A stretch of 64,000 bases of DNA from assembly GCA_028875075.1 (NCBI GenBank), contig JAPPGF010000036.1:107217-171216 (forward strand), written 5' to 3'. The stretch comes from Gemmatimonadota bacterium. GTDB taxonomy: Bacteria > Gemmatimonadota > Gemmatimonadetes > Longimicrobiales > Gaopeijiaceae. Positions 43,692 through 52,200 of the stretch are shown one piece after another. Made by a program: the position numbers and the translations under genes. Each line of letters begins with the position of its first letter. Position 1 is the stretch's first letter. The notes beneath the pieces were generated by a model. That model had not been told where the DNA came from. It made no database searches and was given only the letters and a program-made list of their open reading frames with translations.

Positions 43692-45104
43692 TCAACGACG
43701 GTGCGCCAGGGCAGCCAGAAGCTTGTCGTGAATCGCCCCGAACGCACCGTTGGACATCACGAGCAGAACATCACCGGGCATGGCGTGTGAGACTACTGCG
43801 GGCACGATCCGCTCCACTGTAGGGATGTAGTCGGCGTCCACACCGTCGGCTCGCAGCTGCTCCGCCAGCTCGCGGGGATCCATTCCCGTCCTACGGTTGT
43901 AGCGCTCCGGATGAGACAGTTGGGCGAGAACCACGCGGTCGGCATGGGCAAGCGCCGACCGATAAGCGCTCTGGAAGGAGCGCAACTGGGCCGTATAGCT
44001 ACGCGGCTCGAAGATCGCGATGACACGTCCGCCGCCGAAACGTTGCCGCACTGCTGCGATCGTCTCACGGACGGCCGTTGGATGGTGGGCGAAATCGTCG
44101 ATGACCGCGATTCCGCCAACCTCGCCGCGGCGCTCCATCCGCCGCCTTACATTCCGGAAAGTTGCTAGACCCTCCACGATGGCGGTCCATGATACACCAA
44201 TCGCGTTTGCAGCCGCGATCGCGGCAAGACAATTGCGCACGTTGAATGCGCCAGTGAGCGGAGTCGCCACCGAACCCAGTCGACGATCGCCCCGCGAGAC
44301 CTCGAACATTGTCCCGTCCCGCCCATCCCGGATCTCGCGCGCACGCCAGCGTGGGTGTCCGGCAGTGCCGCAAGTCTCAAGGCCATATGACGCTACCGGC
44401 GCATGCGATTCCGCCGCCAGGTCTCGCGCCAGAGGCGTTTCCCACCCCACCGCCAACGCACCGTTCGCAGGCAGGAGATTCACGAAGCGCGCAAACGCGA
44501 ACCGGTACGCTGCCTCGTCCCGATAGATGTCGGCATGGTCGAACTCGACGTTGGTCAGGACTGCCGTGCGTGGCAGGTAGTGCCACATCTTGGGGCCCTT
44601 GTCGAAGAACGCCGTGTCGTACTCGTCCGCCTCGATCACGAAGTATTTGGAATCCTTCAATCGGAACGAGCGACCAAAGTTCTCGGCCACGCCCCCGACG
44701 AGGAACGACGGGGAAAGACCCGCACGCTCCAACAGCCATGCAAGGATCGCAGCGGTGGTTGTCTTACCGTGGGTGCCAGCTATAGCGAGGACGTGTTTGC
44801 CCCACAGAAATTCGTCCCGGATCGCAGCTGCACTCGAGACATAGCGAAGCCCTCGCTCAAGGACGGCCTCCACCTCCGGATTTCCCCGGCTCACGGCGTT
44901 CCCGACAACGACCCGATCGGGCGCGGGCTGCAGGTTGCTAGAATCGAAACTCCGTGCGTACTCGATTCCGAGCTTGTCGAGCATGTCCGACATGGGCGGA
45001 TAAGCACCCCGATCAGAGCCGGAAACACGGTGACCTTTTGCCCGGAGCAGCCCCGCGAGCGAAGCCATCGCAGCACCCGCGATGCCGATCAGGTGGTAGT
45101 GCAT
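43692..45104 (-). CDS. mpl: UDP-N-acetylmuramate:L-Ala-gamma-D-Glu-meso-DAP ligase Mpl
   Basis: Reattaches recycled tripeptide to UDP-MurNAc in peptidoglycan recycling. 470 residues of Mur-ligase fold: N-terminal HLIGIAGAAMASLAGLL, the ATP loop IAGTHGKTTTAAILAWLL, and the Mpl-specific YFVIEADEYDTAFFDKGPK. MurC has a different sequence there. DDFAHHPTAVRETI and EPRSYTAQLRSFQ follow. It is last in a unit spmA-spmB-mpl, 18 bp after spmB, and implies meso-diaminopimelate in the wall. Confidence 0.94.
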   Translation of the reverse strand: MHYHLIGIAGAAMASLAGLLRAKGHRVSGSDRGAYPPMSDMLDKLGIEYARSFDSSNLQPAPDRVVVGNAVSRGNPEVEAVLERGLRYVSSAAAIRDEFLWGKHVLAIAGTHGKTTTAAILAWLLERAGLSPSFLVGGVAENFGRSFRLKDSKYFVIEADEYDTAFFDKGPKMWHYLPRTAVLTNVEFDHADIYRDEAAYRFAFARFVNLLPANGALAVGWETPLARDLAAESHAPVASYGLETCGTAGHPRWRAREIRDGRDGTMFEVSRGDRRLGSVATPLTGAFNVRNCLAAIAAANAIGVSWTAIVEGLATFRNVRRRMERRGEVGGIAVIDDFAHHPTAVRETIAAVRQRFGGGRVIAIFEPRSYTAQLRSFQSAYRSALAHADRVVLAQLSHPERYNRRTGMDPRELAEQLRADGVDADYIPTVERIVPAVVSHAMPGDVLLVMSNGAFGAIHDKLLAALAHRR

Positions 45105-45122
45105 GGATCTGTGGCGACCCGC

Positions 45123-45665
45123 TCAGCCGTAGAGCAGAGTCACTATCCACACTGCCACTAGGGCCGCAGCAGCGTCTGCGGTGAGCCCGGCGGCTACGGC
45201 GTGCCGAGTACGTTTGATGTTCACGGCTCCGAAGTAGACTGCGATCACGTAGAACGTCGTCTCTGTGGAGCCGAACATCACCGCCGCCATCTTCACAAAC
45301 AGCGAGTCCTCACCGTATTCGTTGACCATGTCGACGACCAGACCGGCTGAGCCCGAACCTGTGAGCGGGCGTACTATGGCCATGGGCAGCACCTCAACCG
45401 GGAAGCCGATGAGGCCCAGGACCGGCGACAGTGCGGCGACCAGAAAATCCATAGCGCCGCTGGCCCGGAACATCGCGATCGCGAACAGAATCGCAACCAG
45501 ATAGGGAATGATCCGGACGGCGACGGCAAACCCCTCTTTCGCGCCCTCAACGAAACTCTCGTAGACGGGCACTCGTTTGTAGAGGCCGTAGAGCGGGAAC
45601 CCAACCAAGATGAGCGGGATGACGAAGGCTGACAGCAATGTGATCCCGGCACGCACCGCGTCCAT
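45123..45665 (-). CDS. spmB: SpmB-like nucleoside-recognition (Gate) membrane protein
   Basis: 180 residues with four to five membrane segments: LLSAFVIPLILVGFPLYGLY, IIPYLVAILFAIAMFR, LSPVLGLIGFPVEVLPMAI and the C-terminal AVAAGLTADAAAALVAVWIV. The line RPLTGSGSAGLVVDMV and FGSTETTFYVIAVYFG is the SpmB signature. In Bacillus it affects spore dehydration; here no sporulation is expected, and a wall or transport role is more likely. ATG 45665, 8 nt after GGAG, is chosen over 45701, which would overlap spmA. Confidence 0.9.
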   Translation of the reverse strand: MDAVRAGITLLSAFVIPLILVGFPLYGLYKRVPVYESFVEGAKEGFAVAVRIIPYLVAILFAIAMFRASGAMDFLVAALSPVLGLIGFPVEVLPMAIVRPLTGSGSAGLVVDMVNEYGEDSLFVKMAAVMFGSTETTFYVIAVYFGAVNIKRTRHAVAAGLTADAAAALVAVWIVTLLYG

Positions 45666-45669
45666 CCGT

Positions 45670-46686
45670 CTAGCTCCGGGGCGGAGTCGAACCGACAGCA
45701 CTATCCGCGCGCTGTGGGTCGGACGCCCGGACTGCGCGGAGCCTCTGATACAGTCGGGAGGCCACGATCGCGACGACTAGGCTCACCGTTGTAGTCGCGA
45801 TAATGGGGAAAATCAGCTGGTTGATCTGCAGCCCCATCAGGGCGATCAGGAGCACGGGAGGCACGAGCTGCACGCTCGCGGTGTTCACAGCCAGGAATGT
45901 CACCATGGCGTTGGTCGCAGTATCTCGGGCAGGATTGAGCGTCTGGAGTTCTTCCATCGCCCTGATCCCGAATGGCGTCGCAGCGTTGCCGAGTCCCAAC
46001 ACGTTGGCGGTAAGGTTCAGCGCGATCATTCCCAGCGCCGGGTGATTTGCCGGAATATCGGGGAACAGGGGGCGCAGCACCGGACGGACCAGTCTTACCA
46101 ACACATGAATGATACCGGCCGCTTCGGCGATCTTCATCATACCGAGGAATAGGGCGAGCACCCCGATCAGGCCTAACGCGATCTCCGCCGCCGTGCCCGC
46201 GAAATCGAGCGCCGCTGCCGAGATAGCGCTCAACTTGACGAAGCGCACAGGCTCGAAGCGCACGGCACCGGCCGCCGTCATCTGACTGTCTGACGGAGCC
46301 GGGCCGTGAGGGCCGAATCGAACGAGAACACCTTGAAGTTCCTGATCGTTCGATCGCGATACCGTAGCGATCGTAGCGAGCGGTTCTGGCAGCGACGCAC
46401 GCGCGTCGAACCGCAGCACCTGCCCCGCGTCGCCCTGGACCAACCTACCCTGGTAACTGGCTTGCGGTCGCGCGGCGGTCCCATATAACCGACCGTACGC
46501 TTCAGGATCTATGCGGATCTCTACCGACTGCTCGCGGACATCCGGATCGTAACCTTCAGGAAAATCGAGCACGACCGGCAGCGCACTGCCGTTCCGGTAG
46601 GGATCGAGCACTAGGTCGCGGGCGTCCGAGGCGCCCGCGAACACCAAGCTCGTGACGATAAGGCCCGTCCAAATGTAGTTCAGCAC
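45670..46686 (-). CDS. spmA: SpmA-like membrane protein with an extra periplasmic domain
   Basis: 338 residues. A signal-anchor (YIWTGLIVTSLVFAGASDA) is followed by about 125 residues of beta-rich periplasmic sequence, then the SpmA core with AEIALGLIGVLALFLGMMKIA, LNLTANVLGLGNAATPFGIRAMEEL and NTASVQLVPPVLLIALMG. The inserted domain makes it longer than Bacillus SpmA (about 200 aa). The partner spmB begins 4 nt after its stop. Confidence 0.88.
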   Translation of the reverse strand: MLNYIWTGLIVTSLVFAGASDARDLVLDPYRNGSALPVVLDFPEGYDPDVREQSVEIRIDPEAYGRLYGTAARPQASYQGRLVQGDAGQVLRFDARASLPEPLATIATVSRSNDQELQGVLVRFGPHGPAPSDSQMTAAGAVRFEPVRFVKLSAISAAALDFAGTAAEIALGLIGVLALFLGMMKIAEAAGIIHVLVRLVRPVLRPLFPDIPANHPALGMIALNLTANVLGLGNAATPFGIRAMEELQTLNPARDTATNAMVTFLAVNTASVQLVPPVLLIALMGLQINQLIFPIIATTTVSLVVAIVASRLYQRLRAVRASDPQRADSAVGSTPPRS

Positions 46687-47121
46687 GGCTCGACCTTCCG
46701 CAGGACGGCGATGCGACGCTGGTAGTTAACCGGCGTTTCTCGGTATCGGCAAGCCACACGCCATGCAGGAGCGGAAGTATTCAGCGGGTCGCTCATCAAG
46801 AGCAGGCAGCGACGCCTCCATCCGGTGGCGTGGCCAGGGGCGTCTTGAGTCCATAGGCAATGCGCGTGTGCTACGAGACCGGGGATGTGCCTCGAGAGCT
46901 GGCCACCGTGGAACACGCTCGATGACAGGCCCAGCGCCTTCCGTCCGGCCGAGGAGCCACACCGCGACGCGTACCGTGACTCAGCGAGTCAACCCTTTGC
47001 AGGGCTCTCTGAGCGCCGGGCTTTCTCTTGTTCGGGAGTCGTCGCGGATTCAGGCGGACACCGACATCGCGGCCACGAGACGGGCGTACGGCTGCACGGC
47101 TGAGAACAGCAGCTCGCGGCG
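46687..47121. other. Gap between spmA and infA
   Basis: 435 bp. No recognisable gene; rpmJ and the rps genes that often follow infA are not here. The promoter of spmA-spmB-mpl is probably within it. Confidence 0.35.
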
Positions 47122-47337
47122 CTACTTGTAACGGTAGGTTACCCGTCCGCGGCTCAGGTCGTAGGGGGAGAGTTCGACCTTCACTCGGTCCCCCTCGAGA
47201 ACGCGGATGTAGTTCTGACGCATCTTGCCGGAGAGGTAGGCCAGGATTTCGTGGCCGTTTTCCAGCTCCACTCGGAAGGTCGCGTTGGGCAGCACCTCGC
47301 GCACCGTACCTTCGATCTCGATTGCTTCCTTCGCCAC
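47122..47337 (-). CDS. infA: Translation initiation factor IF-1
   Basis: 71 residues: [60 protein letters not shown] and the end RGRVTYRYK, the full S1-like barrel. GTG 47337 aligns with the start of the family; the frame is open 18 codons upstream but those residues are foreign. The GGAGG is only 1 nt before this GTG, an unusually tight spacing. The gene stands apart from any ribosomal-protein cluster. Confidence 0.95.
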   Translation of the reverse strand: MAKEAIEIEGTVREVLPNATFRVELENGHEILAYLSGKMRQNYIRVLEGDRVKVELSPYDLSRGRVTYRYK

Positions 47338-47440
47338 ACGCCTCCGTGGTCGTCGAACTCCGACCGTCTCTATCTCTATCGCGGCACCCAAACGCTACAA
47401 CCGGTCGCATAGCGGGGCAACGTAGCGTAGGCTAACGTTG

Positions 47441-47698
47441 ATGCCTGCGCACTATTCTGCAAACGAGCGCCACGTGCTTGAGCGTCGACTCGCCGCGGGA
47501 CGAAGCGATTGTCCCCGCTGCGATGCTCTGTTCGAGCAACGAGCAGTCCCTCCCCGCCCCGACGTCTATTACGTCCGAGACCGCGTGTGGTTGCTATGCG
47601 GGAACTGCGGCGCCACTGCTGTGCTGGACCGCGAACGCATTGAGCGGGCGCGGGGAGCCGGCTCAGGACGCGGATCCGAACCGGAGTCGGGCCACTAA
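47441..47698 (+). CDS. Small zinc-ribbon protein
   Basis: 85 residues: MPAHYSANERHVLERRLA, then CPRCDALFEQR and LLCGNCGATAVLD, two CxxC knuckles 34 residues apart that would bind zinc. The C-terminus is a low-complexity tail. It is divergent from infA with about 100 bp between starts. No strong ribosome site; TTG 47438 is adjacent to the ATG. Function unknown; such proteins often bind nucleic acid. Confidence 0.7.
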   Translation: MPAHYSANERHVLERRLAAGRSDCPRCDALFEQRAVPPRPDVYYVRDRVWLLCGNCGATAVLDRERIERARGAGSGRGSEPESGH

Positions 47699-47917
47699 TC
47701 GAGGCTGTGCCCTGGAGGCCACTGGAGCGACCGCTCAGGCGGCACGGCCTTGGGGTTCTAACGTGTCCAAGGCTCTCCAAGCCCGTCGCACGGCCCCAAC
47801 CAGAGGCACGAGAACGCCTCGCCGGGCCAGACCGGATCCGCACGACTGGCCTGCCTCGGGGCATGGACCGAGATTGAATGTGTCTCACCACGGCCTACCC
47901 TCTCGCCGGAGGCTCTC

Positions 47918-48793
47918 ATGCGGTTTCGGCTACGGCCGGCCATCTTGCTGGGCGTTGTGCTCGCCGGCGTGGCCGAGGTGGCACTCCCTCTGTCTAGAGG
48001 GCTGGCGAGTGGGCTGCGTGAAGGAGAGACGTCTTCCGCTACGGTCCGGCGTGAAGGCGGTGCGGTTTTCCTAAGTCCTGCGCAGGGGGCGCGCCGGTAC
48101 CACGAATTCTACTTCACGCGCGCGGCGTACTCTAGCAGCGCGCGCTCCAGATTCGGCTTCTTCGGCGGGCGAGGGGCAGCAAGCTGGGCCATCGACTATC
48201 CCAAGGCCGACCGGCAATTCATGGTCGTCTTGAACCGTCTGATCGACATCGATGCGTCGCCGTACGAAAACGCCATCCGGCTCGACGATCCAGATGTTCG
48301 GCGCTTCCCGTTTCTCTACGCCCTTGAAGTGGGAGGCATGACACTGACCGACGGCGAAGTGCAAGGGCTCAAGAACTATCTGGCGGCGGGAGGCTTTCTC
48401 GTAATCGACGATTTCTGGGGTTTGGACGAATGGTCCGTGTTCGAGCGGCAGATCGGGCGCGTGCTCCCGGGACGGCCGATCTACGAGATTCCTACGACAC
48501 ACCCGGTATTCAACAACGTGTACGACGTAGCAAACGTGATTCAAGTGCCCAACGTCAGGAGAGGCCAGATGCACGGTCTCTACGGCACGCCGACTCATGA
48601 GGGGCGCGGATCCGAAATGCCGCACGTTTACGGGATCGATGACGACCGTGGCGAGCTCATGGTGTTGATCAATTGGAACACCGACCTGGGCGACGCATGG
48701 GAGTGGGCAGAGAATCCCTATTATCCGCTCAAGTTCTCTACCTACGCGTTTGAGATGGGCATCAACATGATCGTGTACGCGATGAGCCATTAG
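47918..48793 (+). CDS. DUF4159 protein, first gene of the MoxR/VWA locus
   Basis: 291 residues. A signal-anchor (LRPAILLGVVLAGVAEVALPL) leads to an exported DUF4159 domain: REGGAVFLSP, YHEFYFTRAAYSS, DYPKADRQFMVVLNRL, RRFPFLYALEVGGMTLTDGEV and KNYLAAGGFLVIDDFWG. The fold is glutamine-amidotransferase-like; the family is of unknown function and lies beside MoxR genes in many phyla. The start has GGAGG 6 nt upstream. A GTG 94 bp after its end begins the next gene. Confidence 0.9.
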   Translation: MRFRLRPAILLGVVLAGVAEVALPLSRGLASGLREGETSSATVRREGGAVFLSPAQGARRYHEFYFTRAAYSSSARSRFGFFGGRGAASWAIDYPKADRQFMVVLNRLIDIDASPYENAIRLDDPDVRRFPFLYALEVGGMTLTDGEVQGLKNYLAAGGFLVIDDFWGLDEWSVFERQIGRVLPGRPIYEIPTTHPVFNNVYDVANVIQVPNVRRGQMHGLYGTPTHEGRGSEMPHVYGIDDDRGELMVLINWNTDLGDAWEWAENPYYPLKFSTYAFEMGINMIVYAMSH

Positions 48794-48886
48794 GGAAGGG
48801 GCTGCGCGTGAGCCCGAGGCGGGCCGCCTGAGATGAGTCGTCGCCAGGGTTAGACCCTCACCCGTTGCAACCGAGAGCAGCGCACT

Positions 48887-51172
48887 GTGGAGTCGATCTT
48901 CGAATTCCTCTTCAAGTACCGCCCTGTCCTCTTCCAGGAAGGGGATATTGCTCTGCGCAACCCGTGGCCGACGCTGGTCCTTGTGGTGGGAGGACTTACG
49001 GCCGCTGCAATCGTAGTACTGGGATACTTGCAGCCGCGAGGACGCGCGACCGTGTTCGACCGTGTCGTGATGACGGCTCTCCGGACCGGGGCTCTCACTG
49101 TCGCCATGTTCTGCTTGCTCCAGCCAACGCTCGTACTCCGTTCGGTCGTACCGCAGCGCAACTTCGTTGGGGTCCTGATCGACGATTCGAAGAGCATGAG
49201 TCTTTCCCGTCGGGGCGGCGAACAGGGGAGCGCGTTCGTGACCGAGCGGTTGAGCGCTGACGGCGGCTTGGTCGAGGAGCTCTCCGAGCGGTTCACGATA
49301 CGCATGTTCTCTTTTTCCTCCACTGCGGGACGCGTCGACGACCCCGCCACCCTCACGTTTGCAGGTACACGCACCGACTTGGCTGGCGCGCTAGACCACG
49401 TTCGCGAGGACCTCTCAGCCGTCCCGCTCTCGGGGATTGTGGTTGTGACCGACGGTGCCGACAACGGCGGCCGCGTGCTGTCGGAATCCCTCGTACCGCT
49501 CCAGGCTGCCTCGATCCCGGTCTTCACAGTAGGGCTGGGCGACGAAGCCCTGGTACCCGACGTGCAGCTGGACCGTGTTCAGGTACCGGCCTCCGTCCTG
49601 CTCGGAAGCGCCGTCATGGTAGACGTCGTAGTCGCGCAACGAGGGTACGAGGGCCGCAGCGTCACGCTCGAGGTCGAAGACGATGGGCGTATCCTCGCTC
49701 GCCAGGACGTGGAGCTGGGCAAGGACGGAGAGCCGGTGGTCGCGCGTGTCCGCTTCACCGCCGACAGGGTAGGGCCCCGTCGCATCTCGTTCCGGATCCC
49801 GATCTCGGAGGGAGAGCGCGTCGTGGGCAACAACCGTCGCCAAATCACCATGGAGGTCCGTCGGACCCGGGAGAAGATCCTCTACTTTGAGGGCGAGCCG
49901 CGCTTCGAAGTGAAGTTCCTCCGACGGGCTGTGCAGGCCGACGACAACGTCCAAGTCGTCGTGCTCCAACGCACTGCGCCTGACAAGTTCCTGCGCCTGG
50001 ACGTGGATGACGCCGACGAACTCGCGGGCGGTTTCCCTCGCTCGCGAGAGGAGCTCTTCCGCTATCGCGGACTCATCATCGGCAGTGTGGAAGCAGGATT
50101 CTTCACCCACGACCAGCTCACTATGATCCAGGACTTCGTGAGCCAGCGAGGCGGAGGGCTCCTCACGCTGGGCGGACGCAACGCATTCGCCGAGGGCGGA
50201 TACGTGGGCACGCCAGTGGCGGACGTGCTCCCGATCGTCATGGATAAGTCGGACGACGGCCCTTCGCCTCGTGCCATCGCGTTGAGCGTGGCTCCCACGC
50301 CGGCCGGCACGTTCCACCCCGCTACGCAACTTGCTGGGTCGGAGGAGTCGCTGGAGCAGGTGTGGGAGCGGCTGCCGCCGGTCACTACTCTCAACAACGT
50401 CACGGCCGTGAAGCCCGGCGCGACAGCCCTCCTGACCGGTCGGTCTACCGGAGAACCGGCGACGGAGCACGTCGTGTTAGCTTGGCAGCGCTTCGGGCGG
50501 GGCAAGGCCTTCTCACTTCCGATCCAGGACTCCTGGCTCTGGCAGATGCACGCCGACGTCCCTCTTGAGGACCAGAGCCATGAGCGCTTCTGGCAGCAGC
50601 TTCTGAGGGGCCTCGTGGACGGTGTGCCGGATCCGGTCGCCGTCACGCTGGATCGTGAGCGTTCGGATCCGGGCGAGGTCGTGCGCGTGACCGCGCTAGT
50701 ACACGATTCCACGTACATTGAGCTCAACGACGCCAGCGTCGTAGCTAAGCTGATCTCACCCGTGGGTGAGGAGCGCCAGATGCCCCTCCAGTGGACCGTG
50801 GAGGAGGACGGCTCGTACGCGGGCTCCTTTGTTCCTGCTCAGGAGGGAACCTGGCAGGTGGCCGTCACGGCCGTGCGGGACGGCGCCGAAATCGGAGCGG
50901 ACAACGGATGGCTCCGTGTGGAACCCGGTGACGACGAGTTCTTCGACGCAGGCCGGCACTCCGCCCTGCTTGAGCGCCTGGCTGAGGCCACGGGAGGGAG
51001 GGCCTACACGTCTGACAACGTCGGCGACCTCCCGGAGGACCTGCAGTTCACCGGTGGTGGAGTCACGATGATCGAGGAGCGTGACCTTTGGGACATGCCG
51101 GTCCTATTCTTCCTCATGGTCGGCCTAATAGGCGGTGAATGGGCGTTTCGGCGCCAGCGAGGATTGGTTTGA
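48887..51172 (+). CDS. Membrane VWA protein with glutamine-amidotransferase-like domain
   Basis: 761 residues. Two membrane segments near the N-terminus (TLVLVVGGLTAAAIVVLGYL and LRTGALTVAMFCLLQPTLVL), a von Willebrand A domain with MIDAS D99-x-S101-x-S103 (LIDDSKSMS) and GIVVVTDGADNGG, beta-rich linkers, a GATase1-like domain around RYRGLIIGSVEAGFFTHDQL and GGGLLTLGGRNAFAEGGY, and a C-terminal helix (PVLFFLMVGLIGGEWAF). MIDAS domains bind ligand through a metal. GTG 48887; the stop overlaps the next start as TTGA. Confidence 0.88.
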   Translation: MESIFEFLFKYRPVLFQEGDIALRNPWPTLVLVVGGLTAAAIVVLGYLQPRGRATVFDRVVMTALRTGALTVAMFCLLQPTLVLRSVVPQRNFVGVLIDDSKSMSLSRRGGEQGSAFVTERLSADGGLVEELSERFTIRMFSFSSTAGRVDDPATLTFAGTRTDLAGALDHVREDLSAVPLSGIVVVTDGADNGGRVLSESLVPLQAASIPVFTVGLGDEALVPDVQLDRVQVPASVLLGSAVMVDVVVAQRGYEGRSVTLEVEDDGRILARQDVELGKDGEPVVARVRFTADRVGPRRISFRIPISEGERVVGNNRRQITMEVRRTREKILYFEGEPRFEVKFLRRAVQADDNVQVVVLQRTAPDKFLRLDVDDADELAGGFPRSREELFRYRGLIIGSVEAGFFTHDQLTMIQDFVSQRGGGLLTLGGRNAFAEGGYVGTPVADVLPIVMDKSDDGPSPRAIALSVAPTPAGTFHPATQLAGSEESLEQVWERLPPVTTLNNVTAVKPGATALLTGRSTGEPATEHVVLAWQRFGRGKAFSLPIQDSWLWQMHADVPLEDQSHERFWQQLLRGLVDGVPDPVAVTLDRERSDPGEVVRVTALVHDSTYIELNDASVVAKLISPVGEERQMPLQWTVEEDGSYAGSFVPAQEGTWQVAVTAVRDGAEIGADNGWLRVEPGDDEFFDAGRHSALLERLAEATGGRAYTSDNVGDLPEDLQFTGGGVTMIEERDLWDMPVLFFLMVGLIGGEWAFRRQRGLV

Positions 51173-52200
51173 GGACCTGGTTCGACCACGGTACGGCAGC
51201 CGCGCTCGCGGTGGCGGTCCTGATGGCCTGCCGCGCCTCGCTTAGCGCCCAGGAAACGCATCTGCTGCTGGTCGCTGGCTTGCCGGGCCAGGAGACATAC
51301 AGGGAACGCTTCCATGACTGGGGCAGCACGATCCGCGCCGCCGCCGTGGAACGGCTCTCGGTACCCGCGGAGAACGTCACCTGGTTGGCCGACGATCCTG
51401 CCATGTCGCCGGAACAGATACGAGAACGGGCCACGCTCGCGAGCATGCAGAAGGCTGTGTCCGATATCGCCCGTCACGCAGCGGCCGACGATCGTGTGCT
51501 GATCGTGCTGATCGGACACGGCACAACGGGCGCTGCCGGCGCGCGTTTCAACCTCTCGGGCCCGGACCTGAGCCCCGAGGCGTTGGACATGATGTTGGAC
51601 GAGTTCGCGCCCCGGCGCGTGGCGCTAGTCCACACCGGCAGCGCTAGCGGTGAGTTCGTGCCTGCGTTGTCAGGGCCGGGTCGCACGGTGATCACGGCCA
51701 CGCGCTCCGGCCGCGAGAACAACGAGACCTGGTTCGCAGGTTTTTTCGCCGAGGCACTGGCGGGCGACAGCTCTGATCTGGACAAGGACGGGCGGATCTC
51801 GCTGCTTGAGGCGTTCCGATACTCCCGCCGCGAGGTCCAGCGGTACTTCGAGGAGAGGAACCTTCTAGCGACCGAGCACGCGCTGCTCGACGACGACGGG
51901 GACGGCGAGGGAACCATGGAGCCGGGCGACGTCACGGAAGACGGATTCCTCGCCCGTACCTTCTACGTCGGCAGTCCGCCACTCGCGTCGGCCGCGGGCT
52001 CGGAGCGCCCCAGCCAGATCGAGGACCCCGTGCTCGCTCGCTTGTACGAGGAGCGGGAGGCGCTGGAGCAACGCGTCGTGGGACACCGACTGCGTCGCGA
52101 GCAAATGGATCCGGCGGAGTATGAGCGCGAGCTCGAGGAGATGCTTGTAGAGCTCGCACTCAAGGCCCGTGAGATCCGGCGGCGCGAGGGGGGTGGGTGA
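51169..52200 (+). CDS. Secreted caspase/C13-fold protein with catalytic Cys lost
   Basis: 343 residues with a signal peptide (AALAVAVLMACRASLSAQ). The caspase-like core has VLIVLIGHGTTG (His 117) but the strand that should end in the catalytic Cys reads VALVHTGSASGEF (155-161), with Gly-Ser-Ala-Ser in place of the Cys. VITATRSGRENNETWFAGFF follows. Residues 203-214, DLDKDGRISLLE, form a canonical EF-hand loop, and DDDGDGEG (241-248) may be another calcium site. The C-terminus is a charged coiled coil. It starts TTG 51169, overlapping the VWA gene; I infer a pseudoprotease. Confidence 0.8.
   Translation: MRTWFDHGTAAALAVAVLMACRASLSAQETHLLLVAGLPGQETYRERFHDWGSTIRAAAVERLSVPAENVTWLADDPAMSPEQIRERATLASMQKAVSDIARHAAADDRVLIVLIGHGTTGAAGARFNLSGPDLSPEALDMMLDEFAPRRVALVHTGSASGEFVPALSGPGRTVITATRSGRENNETWFAGFFAEALAGDSSDLDKDGRISLLEAFRYSRREVQRYFEERNLLATEHALLDDDGDGEGTMEPGDVTEDGFLARTFYVGSPPLASAAGSERPSQIEDPVLARLYEEREALEQRVVGHRLRREQMDPAEYERELEEMLVELALKAREIRRREGGG

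Noticed and set aside
46871..47410. 179-codon Arg-rich minus-strand ORF
   Set aside because: Out-of-frame shadow of infA and GC-rich spacer.
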